This document shows positions 26,222 to 35,410 of a DNA stretch of 64,000 nucleotides, in pieces; the stretch's first letter is position 1, and every line of letters begins with the position of its first letter. Under the pieces are notes generated by a model. That model worked only from the letters and a program-made list of their open reading frames with translations. It searched no databases and was not told where the DNA came from. The position numbers and the translations under genes were made by a program. The stretch covers positions 2,232,001 to 2,296,000 of the forward strand of contig NZ_JBEHZE010000001.1 in the NCBI RefSeq assembly GCF_041058985.1, given 5' to 3'. Source of the stretch: Hyphococcus lacteus (GTDB lineage: Bacteria > Pseudomonadota > Alphaproteobacteria > Caulobacterales > Parvularculaceae).

Positions 26222-29200
26222 TCTTTATCTCCGTCTTCATCTTCAGCTATCGGAGGTGCAGACCAGTCAGGCGGCGAGACTGTGTTCTTCGCGCTGTTCA
26301 TCATCAATCTAACGCCTGGTTCAACTTCCCGCATCGACATTGGCACCGTGAACTCTGTCCATGACTGAGCCCCTGGACGCGCAAGCAGTCCCACAGTGGT
26401 ATCTTTGTTTGGCCCCTTTTTCTCATAGGCCAGTTGTCGTCCCCCTTTGGTGGCTTCCGATGCCCAGCGGTCTATGCGCTCTTTCAGCATATCCTCAGTG
26501 AGTTTTTCCGAGGCGGCTAGTTCGGTTACGGTGAGGGCTCGGGTTTGGAGAGCTTTCGCAACGTCTGTTACGTTTGTTTGACTGGCATTTGTTAGACTGC
26601 CTGCGCCCGTATTTGGATTAAACTCTGTCTCTCGGAGCCTTAGCAAACTTATAGCCGTGCCGGTCAATCCGCGATCCAATGCTCTTGGAGAAAACGGTGT
26701 AACCGACTGAGCCTCTACGTGTTTATAGAAGGTCGCGTGATAATGCTCAAAAGTCTCATAGTGAGAAAGATCCCGTGGGCGCGCCCAAGTTAGCACAGTA
26801 CAAACGAGGCCAGGAAATGACCGGCCAACGCGGCTGGTTGCTTGAATATACTCGGCTGTGCCCTTGGGTTGCCCATTTACCACCATAAGCCCGAGGCGAT
26901 TCACATCAACGCCAACTGATAGCATATTCGTCGCTAAGACGATGTCCACAGATCGAAGGTCATCGTCTGACCAATCAGTTGCGAAATGCCTCTTTGAGGT
27001 ATCGAATTTCGACTTGAACTTAACCTCGAGACGATCAAGATTTTTTGGGATGTCACTGCTTGAAACTCGGGACGTGAGTTCCGCAATGTTCTTTACACTG
27101 CGCTGTGCAAGTCCGGGGCGGTCAACGAGACTCATCTGAACGCGATACGAACGTGTTTGGACGTCGTCTTCTGAGAGGCGCTTCATACCACCCAATTCCC
27201 TCAGAGAATTGAAATACCCAACGGTCGTCAGATAAGGGTCGGCGGCCTGTCCAAACCGCTCAAACAGAAACTGTGCGCCGGTCAGGAAAGCCGTGTAAAC
27301 ACGAATTAACATAGCGGGGCGCGAGCTACCCGGTGAACATATGCCCAAATAACGACGGCCCGGATTCCCCTTGATAGGTCTCTGAACAGAGAAAAAATTA
27401 TCATCTATATCCAGACCAGACGGCGGAAAAACGCAGACGTTGCGCATGAAGACATTGGCGACTTGTTCTTTGGCTTTCCGAACGGTCGCTGTGGAAGCAA
27501 TAATCTTCGGCTTCACCGTTATTGATTCATGCTGCCAAGATGCCAGTTCATCAATGGCCGATTCATAGAGTCCAACCATCGTTCCGAGTGGTCCGCTTAT
27601 GAGGTGAAACTCATCTTGGATAATCAGGTCCGGGGGGCGAATCTTTGTTATTGATTTTGCCGTGGATTTAGCAAGACCGTTTCTTGCGGTATGGTTGCCC
27701 GAGCAGTCAGCATCTGGCCAAATAAGCCCATGCCTTTCACATTCAGTGTCAGCATTTCCAAAGAGTGTCCGCACTTCGCCTCTCCAGGCCATCATTGCGA
27801 ATTTATCCACGGTAGCGATGAGCATTGAAGGAGGGCGATGGTAAATCTCTTCATCCACCACGAGAACAGGCAAGCCAGGGTGTGTATTCTTAGACGATTT
27901 TCCTCGTGAAAATTCGCAGCTTCCTCGTTTATCCCCGCAGTAAATTGTGGTCCGTTTAGCTTGTCTATCGACTTCAATATCTCGACCGGGTTGGATTTCT
28001 GATCCGCACCATGGGCAGCTCGTAAGCTGGGCTGGTGACGCGCTACCCGCATTGTATTTGCTCTCGTCGCGAACATCTTCGATTGCGCGGTGACTATCGG
28101 CAGTATTTCCCGGTGTAACCTTATTCCCGACCCATAGGCCGATCGTGAAGGGGCTTTCGCCTAATGACATATCGCCGTTTTTAATCGCCGATGCTCTAAG
28201 CGATTCCATCGCGCACAAAAGGGCTGTTCCACGTTGAAATTGCTGAAGCGTAAGCAATCGCAGCGTATAACGCATGATCACCGTCAAGCCGCGTGTGCCA
28301 TCATAACCTGCGAACTTTCCCTGGAACCGACGAATAGCCATCGAGAACGCTGCCACTCCGAGGTAGGCTTCAGTTTTACCGCCTCCTGTTGGAAACCAGA
28401 GCAAGTCCGCGAACGCTTCAACCGGAACCGTGCGATCCTTATGTAGGGGATTTGCTAAAGACGGCAGAGAAAGAAGTAGGAAGGCTAACTGGAAGGGTCT
28501 CCATGATCTGTTCTTGCGTATGTCGATGTCGCTCAGCGTCAACTTCTCACCACGCCGTTGAGACAAGGAGTAAATACTGCGAATACGTTGGTTTGCCATT
28601 GCAAGATTTGCGAACCGAAATGCCTTCAATGCGTCATCTTGCGTCGGGTCGGCTAGAACCTGAATTCCCTCCAGCAATCGAGTATGTATTTCCTGGCATG
28701 CATCCACAGCGGCTTGAGATGAAACATTATGTCCAACCGCATCTGTTGCCATGCGCGATGCCTGATAGGCTATCCAAGACTGGTAGTCGTCCACCAGTAT
28801 CGACAGCGCGCTAACAAGGTCTGGTCGCTCCATTTCAGCGAGTGATTTCATGTCGAGATAGCCCTCATTGACCAGCTTGCGCATAGCTGCTCGATCTTCA
28901 GGGTTGAGGCCCGGAGTTTCAGTCACTGGAACCTCAAACTCGGGAATAATGACAGTGCGGACCTCGATCGCCCGCTCTGGGTTATCTTCAGATGTTACCG
29001 CGTGAATGGCGACACCATGACCAACCGCAAATTCGACATGATGCCGATAAATCATCTCTAGGCTATCGCGTTCGTGATCAACGGCACCGGATGCCGGAGG
29101 CGCTTTGCGCCGGAAGATGTTTCCTACTCTGTCGGAATCGGTGCTTCGCGCCATAATTGATGGTTGGAAAATCCACGCTGTATCTTTGTTCTGTGGTGGG

Positions 29201-31443
29201 TCTTCTTGGGCATTCACGAGGAAAACTGTTATCAGCCGATCCCCGTTGTCATTCAGTGCTCGCACTGTTCCTTGAATTCGGACTTCAGGATTGTCTGCAT
29301 CGGGGGCGACATGGAAAATTGGGCCTTCCTGCAAGGGTAGCGTGAGCTTGCCTCCACAAGGAATACGTTGCCAAATTCGCGCACGCGGGCCTTGCTCTTT
29401 CTCGCCCGTTTCACGGTTTCGCCGGATCTTGAATATTTCGGTATCGTAATCGCGTTCATACCGTCCCCATCGCGCTTCAATTTCGACCTCTTTCACATCG
29501 CCATCGACGCAAAACGTCATGCCAAAGCTGGAAGGGACTAGGGATTGGTTGCTTGCTGCGTCAATTTCGTCACCATCGCTATCGTCCGGTGTAACGCGGC
29601 CAGTAGTGCCGTCAAACTCCGCACCCGGCTCATGGCGACCAGAGTGTATCTCAAGGTCGGTTGGTTCTTCTTCCGTGCTCGCCTTATCCTCGGCAAGTGG
29701 TCCTGCTAGACCTTCAATACCGCCTTGTTCAGCCACGGTAGGAGCGAACTTGCCGACGAGGTAGCGATCACGCACACCCATATCGACGATCTTCTCATGG
29801 GGGCCATTTGCTGGGCCAAGCAGATCATCACTGACCGCAAGCTGTAAAAGCTCTCGAATGTAGGGTTGGTTAGCCAATCTTGGAAAACCATCAACGGTTT
29901 TGCCGACAAGTCCCGGCGTGACGTTTACAAAGTCCGACCATTGGAGGCGAGCAATCTGTCCTCTCGTCGGTAACGCAAAACCAATGTCATGGACTTTTGT
30001 ACCTTTGTCTGAGGCCAATAGCTCTTCAAAATATACGGTCGTAAGCGTTTCGGACGATCTGACGCGTAGGGTTTTTCCGATCCGCGTTATCACTCCGTTA
30101 GGCGTGGCAATCAAAAACCAATCACCTTCTCGAATTGCGGAATACAACATCGGATCGCCGCTGAGCTCTAGCGCGCAGCTGGGGAAACGGAACTCATACT
30201 TGCCGTCATTGCGGTCTGCCGCAATCCAGCACATCGCGCTGGATTCATCTCGGGTTTCCGAAGCCAGTCTTTGGTCGATTACATTATTTGCCATGTTCAT
30301 GTGTAACGGTGACAAGCCGGAGACCACAATCCGTTCGTTGAAAGTCTCGTTGCCAAGCTCGGCATTCAGGCGACCAAGAAGTTCATCCAGGAAGCTGCTG
30401 CTGACAGACGTGACGCCTTTGAAATCAAGTTTTATCGCGCCTTCAACATCAGGAAGAAGGGATATGATCTTACGGCGCAGTCGAGTGGCGGGAGGACGGC
30501 TGCCCGTGTGATTGCAGGTGTCCTTGATAGAGATGCCATACTCCGCAACGCGCTCGGCTTCTGCGTCGATATATGACCAGCCTGCTGACCCTATCCATAT
30601 GCTGTCCAAGGCAACCGGATTGTTCAAATCGAAGGAAAGCGAAACACATGTGCCGTCAAGCTGGGCAGTTTCTGAAAAGCCTTGATCCCGCCCGTCCGTC
30701 ATCCGGTATTCAGCACCGCCAGAGCTTACACAGATTGAGCCATTGTTTTTGCTGATAATCTCCAGGCTTCCGGCCATGCCATTGCCTTGGCCGATATTGC
30801 TGTCGCGGGTAACGCCGCGTTCTAAGGCTTTTTCGATTGCTTGGATGTCGCTGCTTATATCAAAGCTGCTGCCCAATGACCCCCTGAGCCCTATGCCGCT
30901 GTCGCATATGGCGATGTTCAGGCGGTTGAGTTGCGGGAAAAGCTGGGCGCAGACAACACCAGGGCTTTTCGTTTGTGAGTGGATGAAAATGTTGTCCACA
31001 ATCTCATTGATAGCCCATTCAAAAGCTGGCAAAAATTCGCGTGCATTGTCGAACTGCTGAAGCACAATGTCTGAGATCGCGTTGACGGTCTCGAACACAT
31101 CGTCGCTGTCGCGAACGAGCATGATCGGGATAAAACGACCCGCATCGGGACGGCGTCCATGGTCCGGTTCAGGTAAGCCGAGGACCCGATGGAAGTTCAT
31201 TCGGGCGAGATAGCCCTCAACGGATGATTCGCCTTCAATCGCGATCTTGTTTCCCAGACCTTGTTGCGAGAGCAGGTAGCTCGTCAGAAGCGCAATTGCA
31301 TCGGTTTCAATGAAGCATTCTTCTGGGAATCTCAATTTCATATTGCCGTTGCGCCGCGAGTCAAATTCGCCTCGCGCTGCCATCGAAGTTCGGAGGGATT
31401 CTAAAGATACATTGCGATCGAAAATCAAGTAGCTCTCCATCAC
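26218..31443 (-). CDS. drmA: DISARM helicase DrmA with fused N-terminal STAS-GHKL-STAS module
   Basis: A 1741-residue protein, far longer than usual DrmA (roughly 1200-1300). The canonical part begins near residue 525 (LLGPANGP, then VRDRYLVGKFAP). It contains Walker A GGGKTE at 1020-1025, a zinc-ribbon-like CPWC (1143-1146), DEFH at 1277-1280, and helicase-C motifs with VLATNMLSVGVDV and QATSRVGR. The N-terminal extension has a STAS-like segment (about 35-110) and a GHKL ATPase (about 110-280). The ATPase has an N box with Glu147 and Asn151, DSGIG at 181-185 and GQGNGMAG at 218-225. A second STAS-like DUF4325-type segment follows (about 320-400; FKGVTSVSSSFLDELLGRL). The start is GTG followed at once by ATG, and either could be used. 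There is one base between it and the drmMI stop. Confidence 0.9.
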   Translation of the reverse strand: MMESYLIFDRNVSLESLRTSMAARGEFDSRRNGNMKLRFPEECFIETDAIALLTSYLLSQQGLGNKIAIEGESSVEGYLARMNFHRVLGLPEPDHGRRPDAGRFIPIMLVRDSDDVFETVNAISDIVLQQFDNAREFLPAFEWAINEIVDNIFIHSQTKSPGVVCAQLFPQLNRLNIAICDSGIGLRGSLGSSFDISSDIQAIEKALERGVTRDSNIGQGNGMAGSLEIISKNNGSICVSSGGAEYRMTDGRDQGFSETAQLDGTCVSLSFDLNNPVALDSIWIGSAGWSYIDAEAERVAEYGISIKDTCNHTGSRPPATRLRRKIISLLPDVEGAIKLDFKGVTSVSSSFLDELLGRLNAELGNETFNERIVVSGLSPLHMNMANNVIDQRLASETRDESSAMCWIAADRNDGKYEFRFPSCALELSGDPMLYSAIREGDWFLIATPNGVITRIGKTLRVRSSETLTTVYFEELLASDKGTKVHDIGFALPTRGQIARLQWSDFVNVTPGLVGKTVDGFPRLANQPYIRELLQLAVSDDLLGPANGPHEKIVDMGVRDRYLVGKFAPTVAEQGGIEGLAGPLAEDKASTEEEPTDLEIHSGRHEPGAEFDGTTGRVTPDDSDGDEIDAASNQSLVPSSFGMTFCVDGDVKEVEIEARWGRYERDYDTEIFKIRRNRETGEKEQGPRARIWQRIPCGGKLTLPLQEGPIFHVAPDADNPEVRIQGTVRALNDNGDRLITVFLVNAQEDPPQNKDTAWIFQPSIMARSTDSDRVGNIFRRKAPPASGAVDHERDSLEMIYRHHVEFAVGHGVAIHAVTSEDNPERAIEVRTVIIPEFEVPVTETPGLNPEDRAAMRKLVNEGYLDMKSLAEMERPDLVSALSILVDDYQSWIAYQASRMATDAVGHNVSSQAAVDACQEIHTRLLEGIQVLADPTQDDALKAFRFANLAMANQRIRSIYSLSQRRGEKLTLSDIDIRKNRSWRPFQLAFLLLSLPSLANPLHKDRTVPVEAFADLLWFPTGGGKTEAYLGVAAFSMAIRRFQGKFAGYDGTRGLTVIMRYTLRLLTLQQFQRGTALLCAMESLRASAIKNGDMSLGESPFTIGLWVGNKVTPGNTADSHRAIEDVRDESKYNAGSASPAQLTSCPWCGSEIQPGRDIEVDRQAKRTTIYCGDKRGSCEFSRGKSSKNTHPGLPVLVVDEEIYHRPPSMLIATVDKFAMMAWRGEVRTLFGNADTECERHGLIWPDADCSGNHTARNGLAKSTAKSITKIRPPDLIIQDEFHLISGPLGTMVGLYESAIDELASWQHESITVKPKIIASTATVRKAKEQVANVFMRNVCVFPPSGLDIDDNFFSVQRPIKGNPGRRYLGICSPGSSRPAMLIRVYTAFLTGAQFLFERFGQAADPYLTTVGYFNSLRELGGMKRLSEDDVQTRSYRVQMSLVDRPGLAQRSVKNIAELTSRVSSSDIPKNLDRLEVKFKSKFDTSKRHFATDWSDDDLRSVDIVLATNMLSVGVDVNRLGLMVVNGQPKGTAEYIQATSRVGRSFPGLVCTVLTWARPRDLSHYETFEHYHATFYKHVEAQSVTPFSPRALDRGLTGTAISLLRLRETEFNPNTGAGSLTNASQTNVTDVAKALQTRALTVTELAASEKLTEDMLKERIDRWASEATKGGRQLAYEKKGPNKDTTVGLLARPGAQSWTEFTVPMSMREVEPGVRLMMNSAKNTVSPPDWSAPPIAEDEDGDKE

Positions 31444-31444
31444 G

Positions 31445-34400
31445 CTAACTTACGTCCAACGTAAGCTGATCATTAGCGGATTGAGCGTAGCTCTTGTTCA
31501 GCTCAATCAACTTTTGAATTATCTCTATTTGTGCTTCCAGCGAGCAACCCCACTGAATTTTGTCACGTTCAGCTTTTGCTTCTTTTTCCGTAAATGAGTG
31601 TTCCAAATTGATGTCCTGCCATCCATATGCCTCAGCTACGCACGCATCCACTTCCATCATAGTCGAGCGCAGGTTTTCGATCGCTTGAGTTGTGATGTTC
31701 GGGTTGTTGATGGCATTGATGGCGTCCGTTAAACCGCAACTTTCCGAAACGCTCCATGATACAATATTTGTATTGAAGGCTTGTGCTGCCTCAATTCCGC
31801 GTTTGGAAACCAAGTTTCTAGGAGGGGGGAATTTTCCAAGGGCTTCTGTAATTGATATGGTCAAGCGGCCTTCCATTCGCCCCCCAGAGTATCTTGTCAC
31901 CCACGATTTGAAGAATGAACTTTGGCAAATGGCCAGTTCATCTGCTCGAAGCAACTCAATGAGTACAACTTTGTCTGTGTATATCCAATCGGAGGGACAA
32001 AGCATACAAACTGGATACTTGGTCACCCTAGAGAAACCAATAAACTCACGTTTCTCACGGAGCCTTCGCATTTGGCTGGCTCTGTGATTCCAGAACTGCC
32101 ACCAACGGTCTTTTAGGCCCTTGTAGCTTTTGAGAGCTTTTTCATTTCGATTTGGTTGTGCGACTTCGGTCAAAAACTCGTAAGCTAGCGGCCAGCTTGC
32201 CTGTATCTCTTCCAACTCTCGATCAAGAACGTCCAGCGCCCATCGATCAATTCCGTTGAGTGCGAAACTCGTCAGATCGTTGCCGGTTATGTAAGGCACT
32301 AGAAGGGAGTTTTTCTCCTCCTTCAACTTCAAGAACCAAGGGTGATCCGGTGTAATCACGAAACACAGCCCTTTGCTGTTGTCAGCCCCTTTTAGACTGA
32401 ACATTGCGCTATCAATTTTTTTCGGTTGCCAATCATCATCGCCTGCTACGTTGAGCCGAGGTCCAATTTTTTTGCATTTTTGTCCATTGGCTATCTTTTC
32501 CCCACGATACTTGCCGTTCCAGTAATGAATAATGGAAACTTCCACCGCGGCCTTTCCAGGCCACGGTAGCCCTTTAACAGAAGCGAATACGTCGCCGCTA
32601 TTCACCAATTCACCCAAGCCAACAGATATTGCGCTTCCTTCAGCTACGTTATTTGTCGCGAGCATTCCGTAGGCGGAGCAAGAAGAAAGCAGGTCTGCCA
32701 TTCGTCGCAGAAATAGAATGCATAAGTCAATTTTTCCTGGCGGCGCACCAAGAATGATGCTGCCGAGGCGTTGATAGTCGCTACCTAAGCGCTCCTTCCA
32801 ATAGGTGTTTCCAATAAATGGAGGGTTACCGACGATGCCGTCAAACCCTTGCTTTGCTTCTGTGAAGACTTCAGGAAACTCGAGCGGCCAGTGGAATGGA
32901 CGTCGTTTGTTTTTGCCTTTGGGTAGGCCCGCATTCAGCTTTTGAGTGGCGCGCCGCGTCAGTTCCGAAATGCTGCGGTCATCGCCGCCAAGAACTTGTC
33001 CGACGAATATCGACAAAGATGTCGTGTCGGGCTTTTTCTCATTGCTGGCCAGCGTTTCGCCAACTAAAGCATCGGCAATAACCGTTGGAATTCTGAGAAC
33101 AATTTTAGCCTGCTGATCCAAACTGGCCATGATTTCAACATCGCGAATGTCGTTCACCGGCGAAGAGCGGATTTGCTTGCGCAATTCTAAAGCGGATGAG
33201 ACGGCCTGATCGACGTCATGGGCGAATAGTTTGGGTGATGCCTTTTCAGGCGCAATCATATCGAGCGTTGTGAGTTGCTCAATGGATGTTATGCCGATTA
33301 GGCTGTCGCCCGCTTTCAGATTGTGATCGAGAAAGCCAAAGGGGCGACCTTTGGACAAGGTGATGAGCCAGATTGACAGTTTGGCAAGTTCGACCGCGAG
33401 CGGGTTCATATCCACGCCGTAAAGGCAGCGTTCTGCGACCAGACGCTTGGCAAGAATGAGCCGTTCTTCTAAGTCGTCCGGTGCGAGTTCATTAGCCTCG
33501 TCGGGAGAAATGACGCGGCCATCAATTGTGATGGCGTTGCCGTTCCGCTCGGCTGTCAGCCACGCTTCAATCAACTTTTCCGATAGCCATCGGCAAACTT
33601 GAACGAGAAATGCGCCGGACCCCATAGCCGGGTCGCAAATGCGAAGATCAAGAAGCTCAGCAGACGATTTGAGTGTCCATTCCTCTTTTGGTTTGCCTTC
33701 AGCCGGGCCTGAATATGCCAGTGGCGTGAGCGTTGTTTCGACAATCTGTTCTGTGAGAGATTTCGGCGTGTAATGCGTTCCGCTTTCACGGCGATCTGTC
33801 CCGGCTGCCACCATGAACGAGCCCTTGGGATAGACTAGGGGGTAGTTCCACGGATCTATGCGGATGAAATGAATATATGGCGCGAGCTTGTCGCGAAGAG
33901 CCTCATTGTTTTGGCAAACGACGAGAAGCTTCGCGAGCGCGTCCTTGTCACCCTCTTTTGCCAAATCATTGGTAACGCGGCTTGCAGAACTGCCGGTTCG
34001 TTCTTTCAGAAGTTTCGCGACCGTATCGGTTTCGGCGGCGTCTTCGAGTTCGGTAAGCTTGACCCACGGGTTCTTGGCATTCTTCGTTGCATTGAGGTCG
34101 AGGGTAACATCTTTGGCTTTAACCGCCGTGCGTTCTAGCAGGCCCTCATAAACATAGCCGATTTGTTCAACGTCTAATGCGCGGTAGGACAGCGTGCGTC
34201 CTCGGAAAAGCTGAACCGCCTCAAGCAAAAGCAAGACAGTTTTATTGTCGATTGGCAGCGGCAGCGCTTCAGTTTCTGTCCAAGACGTTCCTTTTGCGCG
34301 GCCTTCCAAAAACGGAAATCGATCTGGGTCGAACAAGGAACCACCAAGCGCAGGTAGGCGCATGGTTTGGTGGTCAACGCCGCCGTAAACCGCCCGAAAT

Positions 34401-35410
34401 AGCGCTAACAGGCGTGACCAAGCATCCCAGCGCTTTTCCAGTATTTCTTCAGACGTTTCGCGAAGTTGTCGGCGCAATGTTGTAATAGCGTAATTGGCTT
34501 CATAGCGCTCATTGCCAAGTAGCAAGAGGTCACGTTCTTCTGCCGATAAGAGAAATACGATCCGCATCATAATCGTCAGGCCGGCCTCGTAGAGCTCGGC
34601 GGGTTTGACGCCCGTGAGAAGTGTTTGGTTTCTGTCGGTGTCAGCGCGGTCGAATGCTTGTATCAGGACTTCGACGGCGCGCCGGACTTGTTCACCGAGC
34701 GCGTCTGTAACGTCATCTTGGAACTCAAGAGACCGATCCAAAAGCGCAGGGAGTTGGTCCTCGGCGGGCAAGAAAAAGCGGCCAACGTCAAATAAGGAGA
34801 TGAAGGCTTGGAGCGTTTTTGGCTCTTGGGCCCATAAACCACCATACCAACTCGCAAATGTCGTGACGCCGCCAGTCGGCGCGTCAATCAGCATCCAGTG
34901 CTCACCATTGGTAATGAGACCAAGGCGCACGGTGTTCGCGCGGCACAACTCGACCATGCGTTCTACAGGTGAAGCGATCCAGCCGTCGGTATTGATCGGA
35001 CCGTCAAGCGGCGTGTCTGGCGGATGGGAGATGACGAAAATACTAGGAAGTTCGTCGGCAGAGGATAAGAAGGCGAGCTCTGGGTTTAGCGTCACACTAT
35101 GACCTGGAACATCGTGGGCATAAGTCTCGCCAAAATCTGCCGCTGATTTTAAGTTCTGAGCGGACCTGTCGTCATCCCACTCCAACACGTCGGACAGGAT
35201 ATATTGAATCCAGGCGCGGTGAAGTTTTGGGTAATCAGGATCGTCTTGCGTTTGGCTTTCTCTAAGTTCGTAATAGGCCTGCCGAACACCTTTTCTTTTT
35301 TTGCCGTCCAGCGCTGCAAGCCCTTGAGGAAATGCCGCGTCCAGAACGGGCTCCGCTAGAAACGGACCCGATACATCAATAAGCGAGAGCCATTCGGAAT
35401 GTAGACTCAT
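31445..35410 (-). CDS. drmMI: DISARM adenine-N6 DNA methyltransferase DrmMI
   Basis: A 1321-residue Eco57I/BREX-PglX-like methyltransferase of class 1 DISARM, which marks host DNA so that it is not attacked. Catalytic motif I DPAMGSGAF lies at 593-601, CLYGVDMNPLAVELAK near 662-677, and motif IV NPPF at 862-865. The N-terminal ~540 residues resemble the non-catalytic region of these enzymes, and the C-terminal ~400 residues are probably the target-recognition region. Recognition sequence unknown. The start overlaps the drmD stop by four bases. Confidence 0.9.
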   Translation of the reverse strand: MSLHSEWLSLIDVSGPFLAEPVLDAAFPQGLAALDGKKRKGVRQAYYELRESQTQDDPDYPKLHRAWIQYILSDVLEWDDDRSAQNLKSAADFGETYAHDVPGHSVTLNPELAFLSSADELPSIFVISHPPDTPLDGPINTDGWIASPVERMVELCRANTVRLGLITNGEHWMLIDAPTGGVTTFASWYGGLWAQEPKTLQAFISLFDVGRFFLPAEDQLPALLDRSLEFQDDVTDALGEQVRRAVEVLIQAFDRADTDRNQTLLTGVKPAELYEAGLTIMMRIVFLLSAEERDLLLLGNERYEANYAITTLRRQLRETSEEILEKRWDAWSRLLALFRAVYGGVDHQTMRLPALGGSLFDPDRFPFLEGRAKGTSWTETEALPLPIDNKTVLLLLEAVQLFRGRTLSYRALDVEQIGYVYEGLLERTAVKAKDVTLDLNATKNAKNPWVKLTELEDAAETDTVAKLLKERTGSSASRVTNDLAKEGDKDALAKLLVVCQNNEALRDKLAPYIHFIRIDPWNYPLVYPKGSFMVAAGTDRRESGTHYTPKSLTEQIVETTLTPLAYSGPAEGKPKEEWTLKSSAELLDLRICDPAMGSGAFLVQVCRWLSEKLIEAWLTAERNGNAITIDGRVISPDEANELAPDDLEERLILAKRLVAERCLYGVDMNPLAVELAKLSIWLITLSKGRPFGFLDHNLKAGDSLIGITSIEQLTTLDMIAPEKASPKLFAHDVDQAVSSALELRKQIRSSPVNDIRDVEIMASLDQQAKIVLRIPTVIADALVGETLASNEKKPDTTSLSIFVGQVLGGDDRSISELTRRATQKLNAGLPKGKNKRRPFHWPLEFPEVFTEAKQGFDGIVGNPPFIGNTYWKERLGSDYQRLGSIILGAPPGKIDLCILFLRRMADLLSSCSAYGMLATNNVAEGSAISVGLGELVNSGDVFASVKGLPWPGKAAVEVSIIHYWNGKYRGEKIANGQKCKKIGPRLNVAGDDDWQPKKIDSAMFSLKGADNSKGLCFVITPDHPWFLKLKEEKNSLLVPYITGNDLTSFALNGIDRWALDVLDRELEEIQASWPLAYEFLTEVAQPNRNEKALKSYKGLKDRWWQFWNHRASQMRRLREKREFIGFSRVTKYPVCMLCPSDWIYTDKVVLIELLRADELAICQSSFFKSWVTRYSGGRMEGRLTISITEALGKFPPPRNLVSKRGIEAAQAFNTNIVSWSVSESCGLTDAINAINNPNITTQAIENLRSTMMEVDACVAEAYGWQDINLEHSFTEKEAKAERDKIQWGCSLEAQIEIIQKLIELNKSYAQSANDQLTLDVS

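Noticed and set aside
29900..30511. 203-residue plus-strand frame within drmA
   Set aside because: It lies antisense to the GHKL/DUF4325 part of DrmA and lacks a ribosome binding site and recognisable residues.
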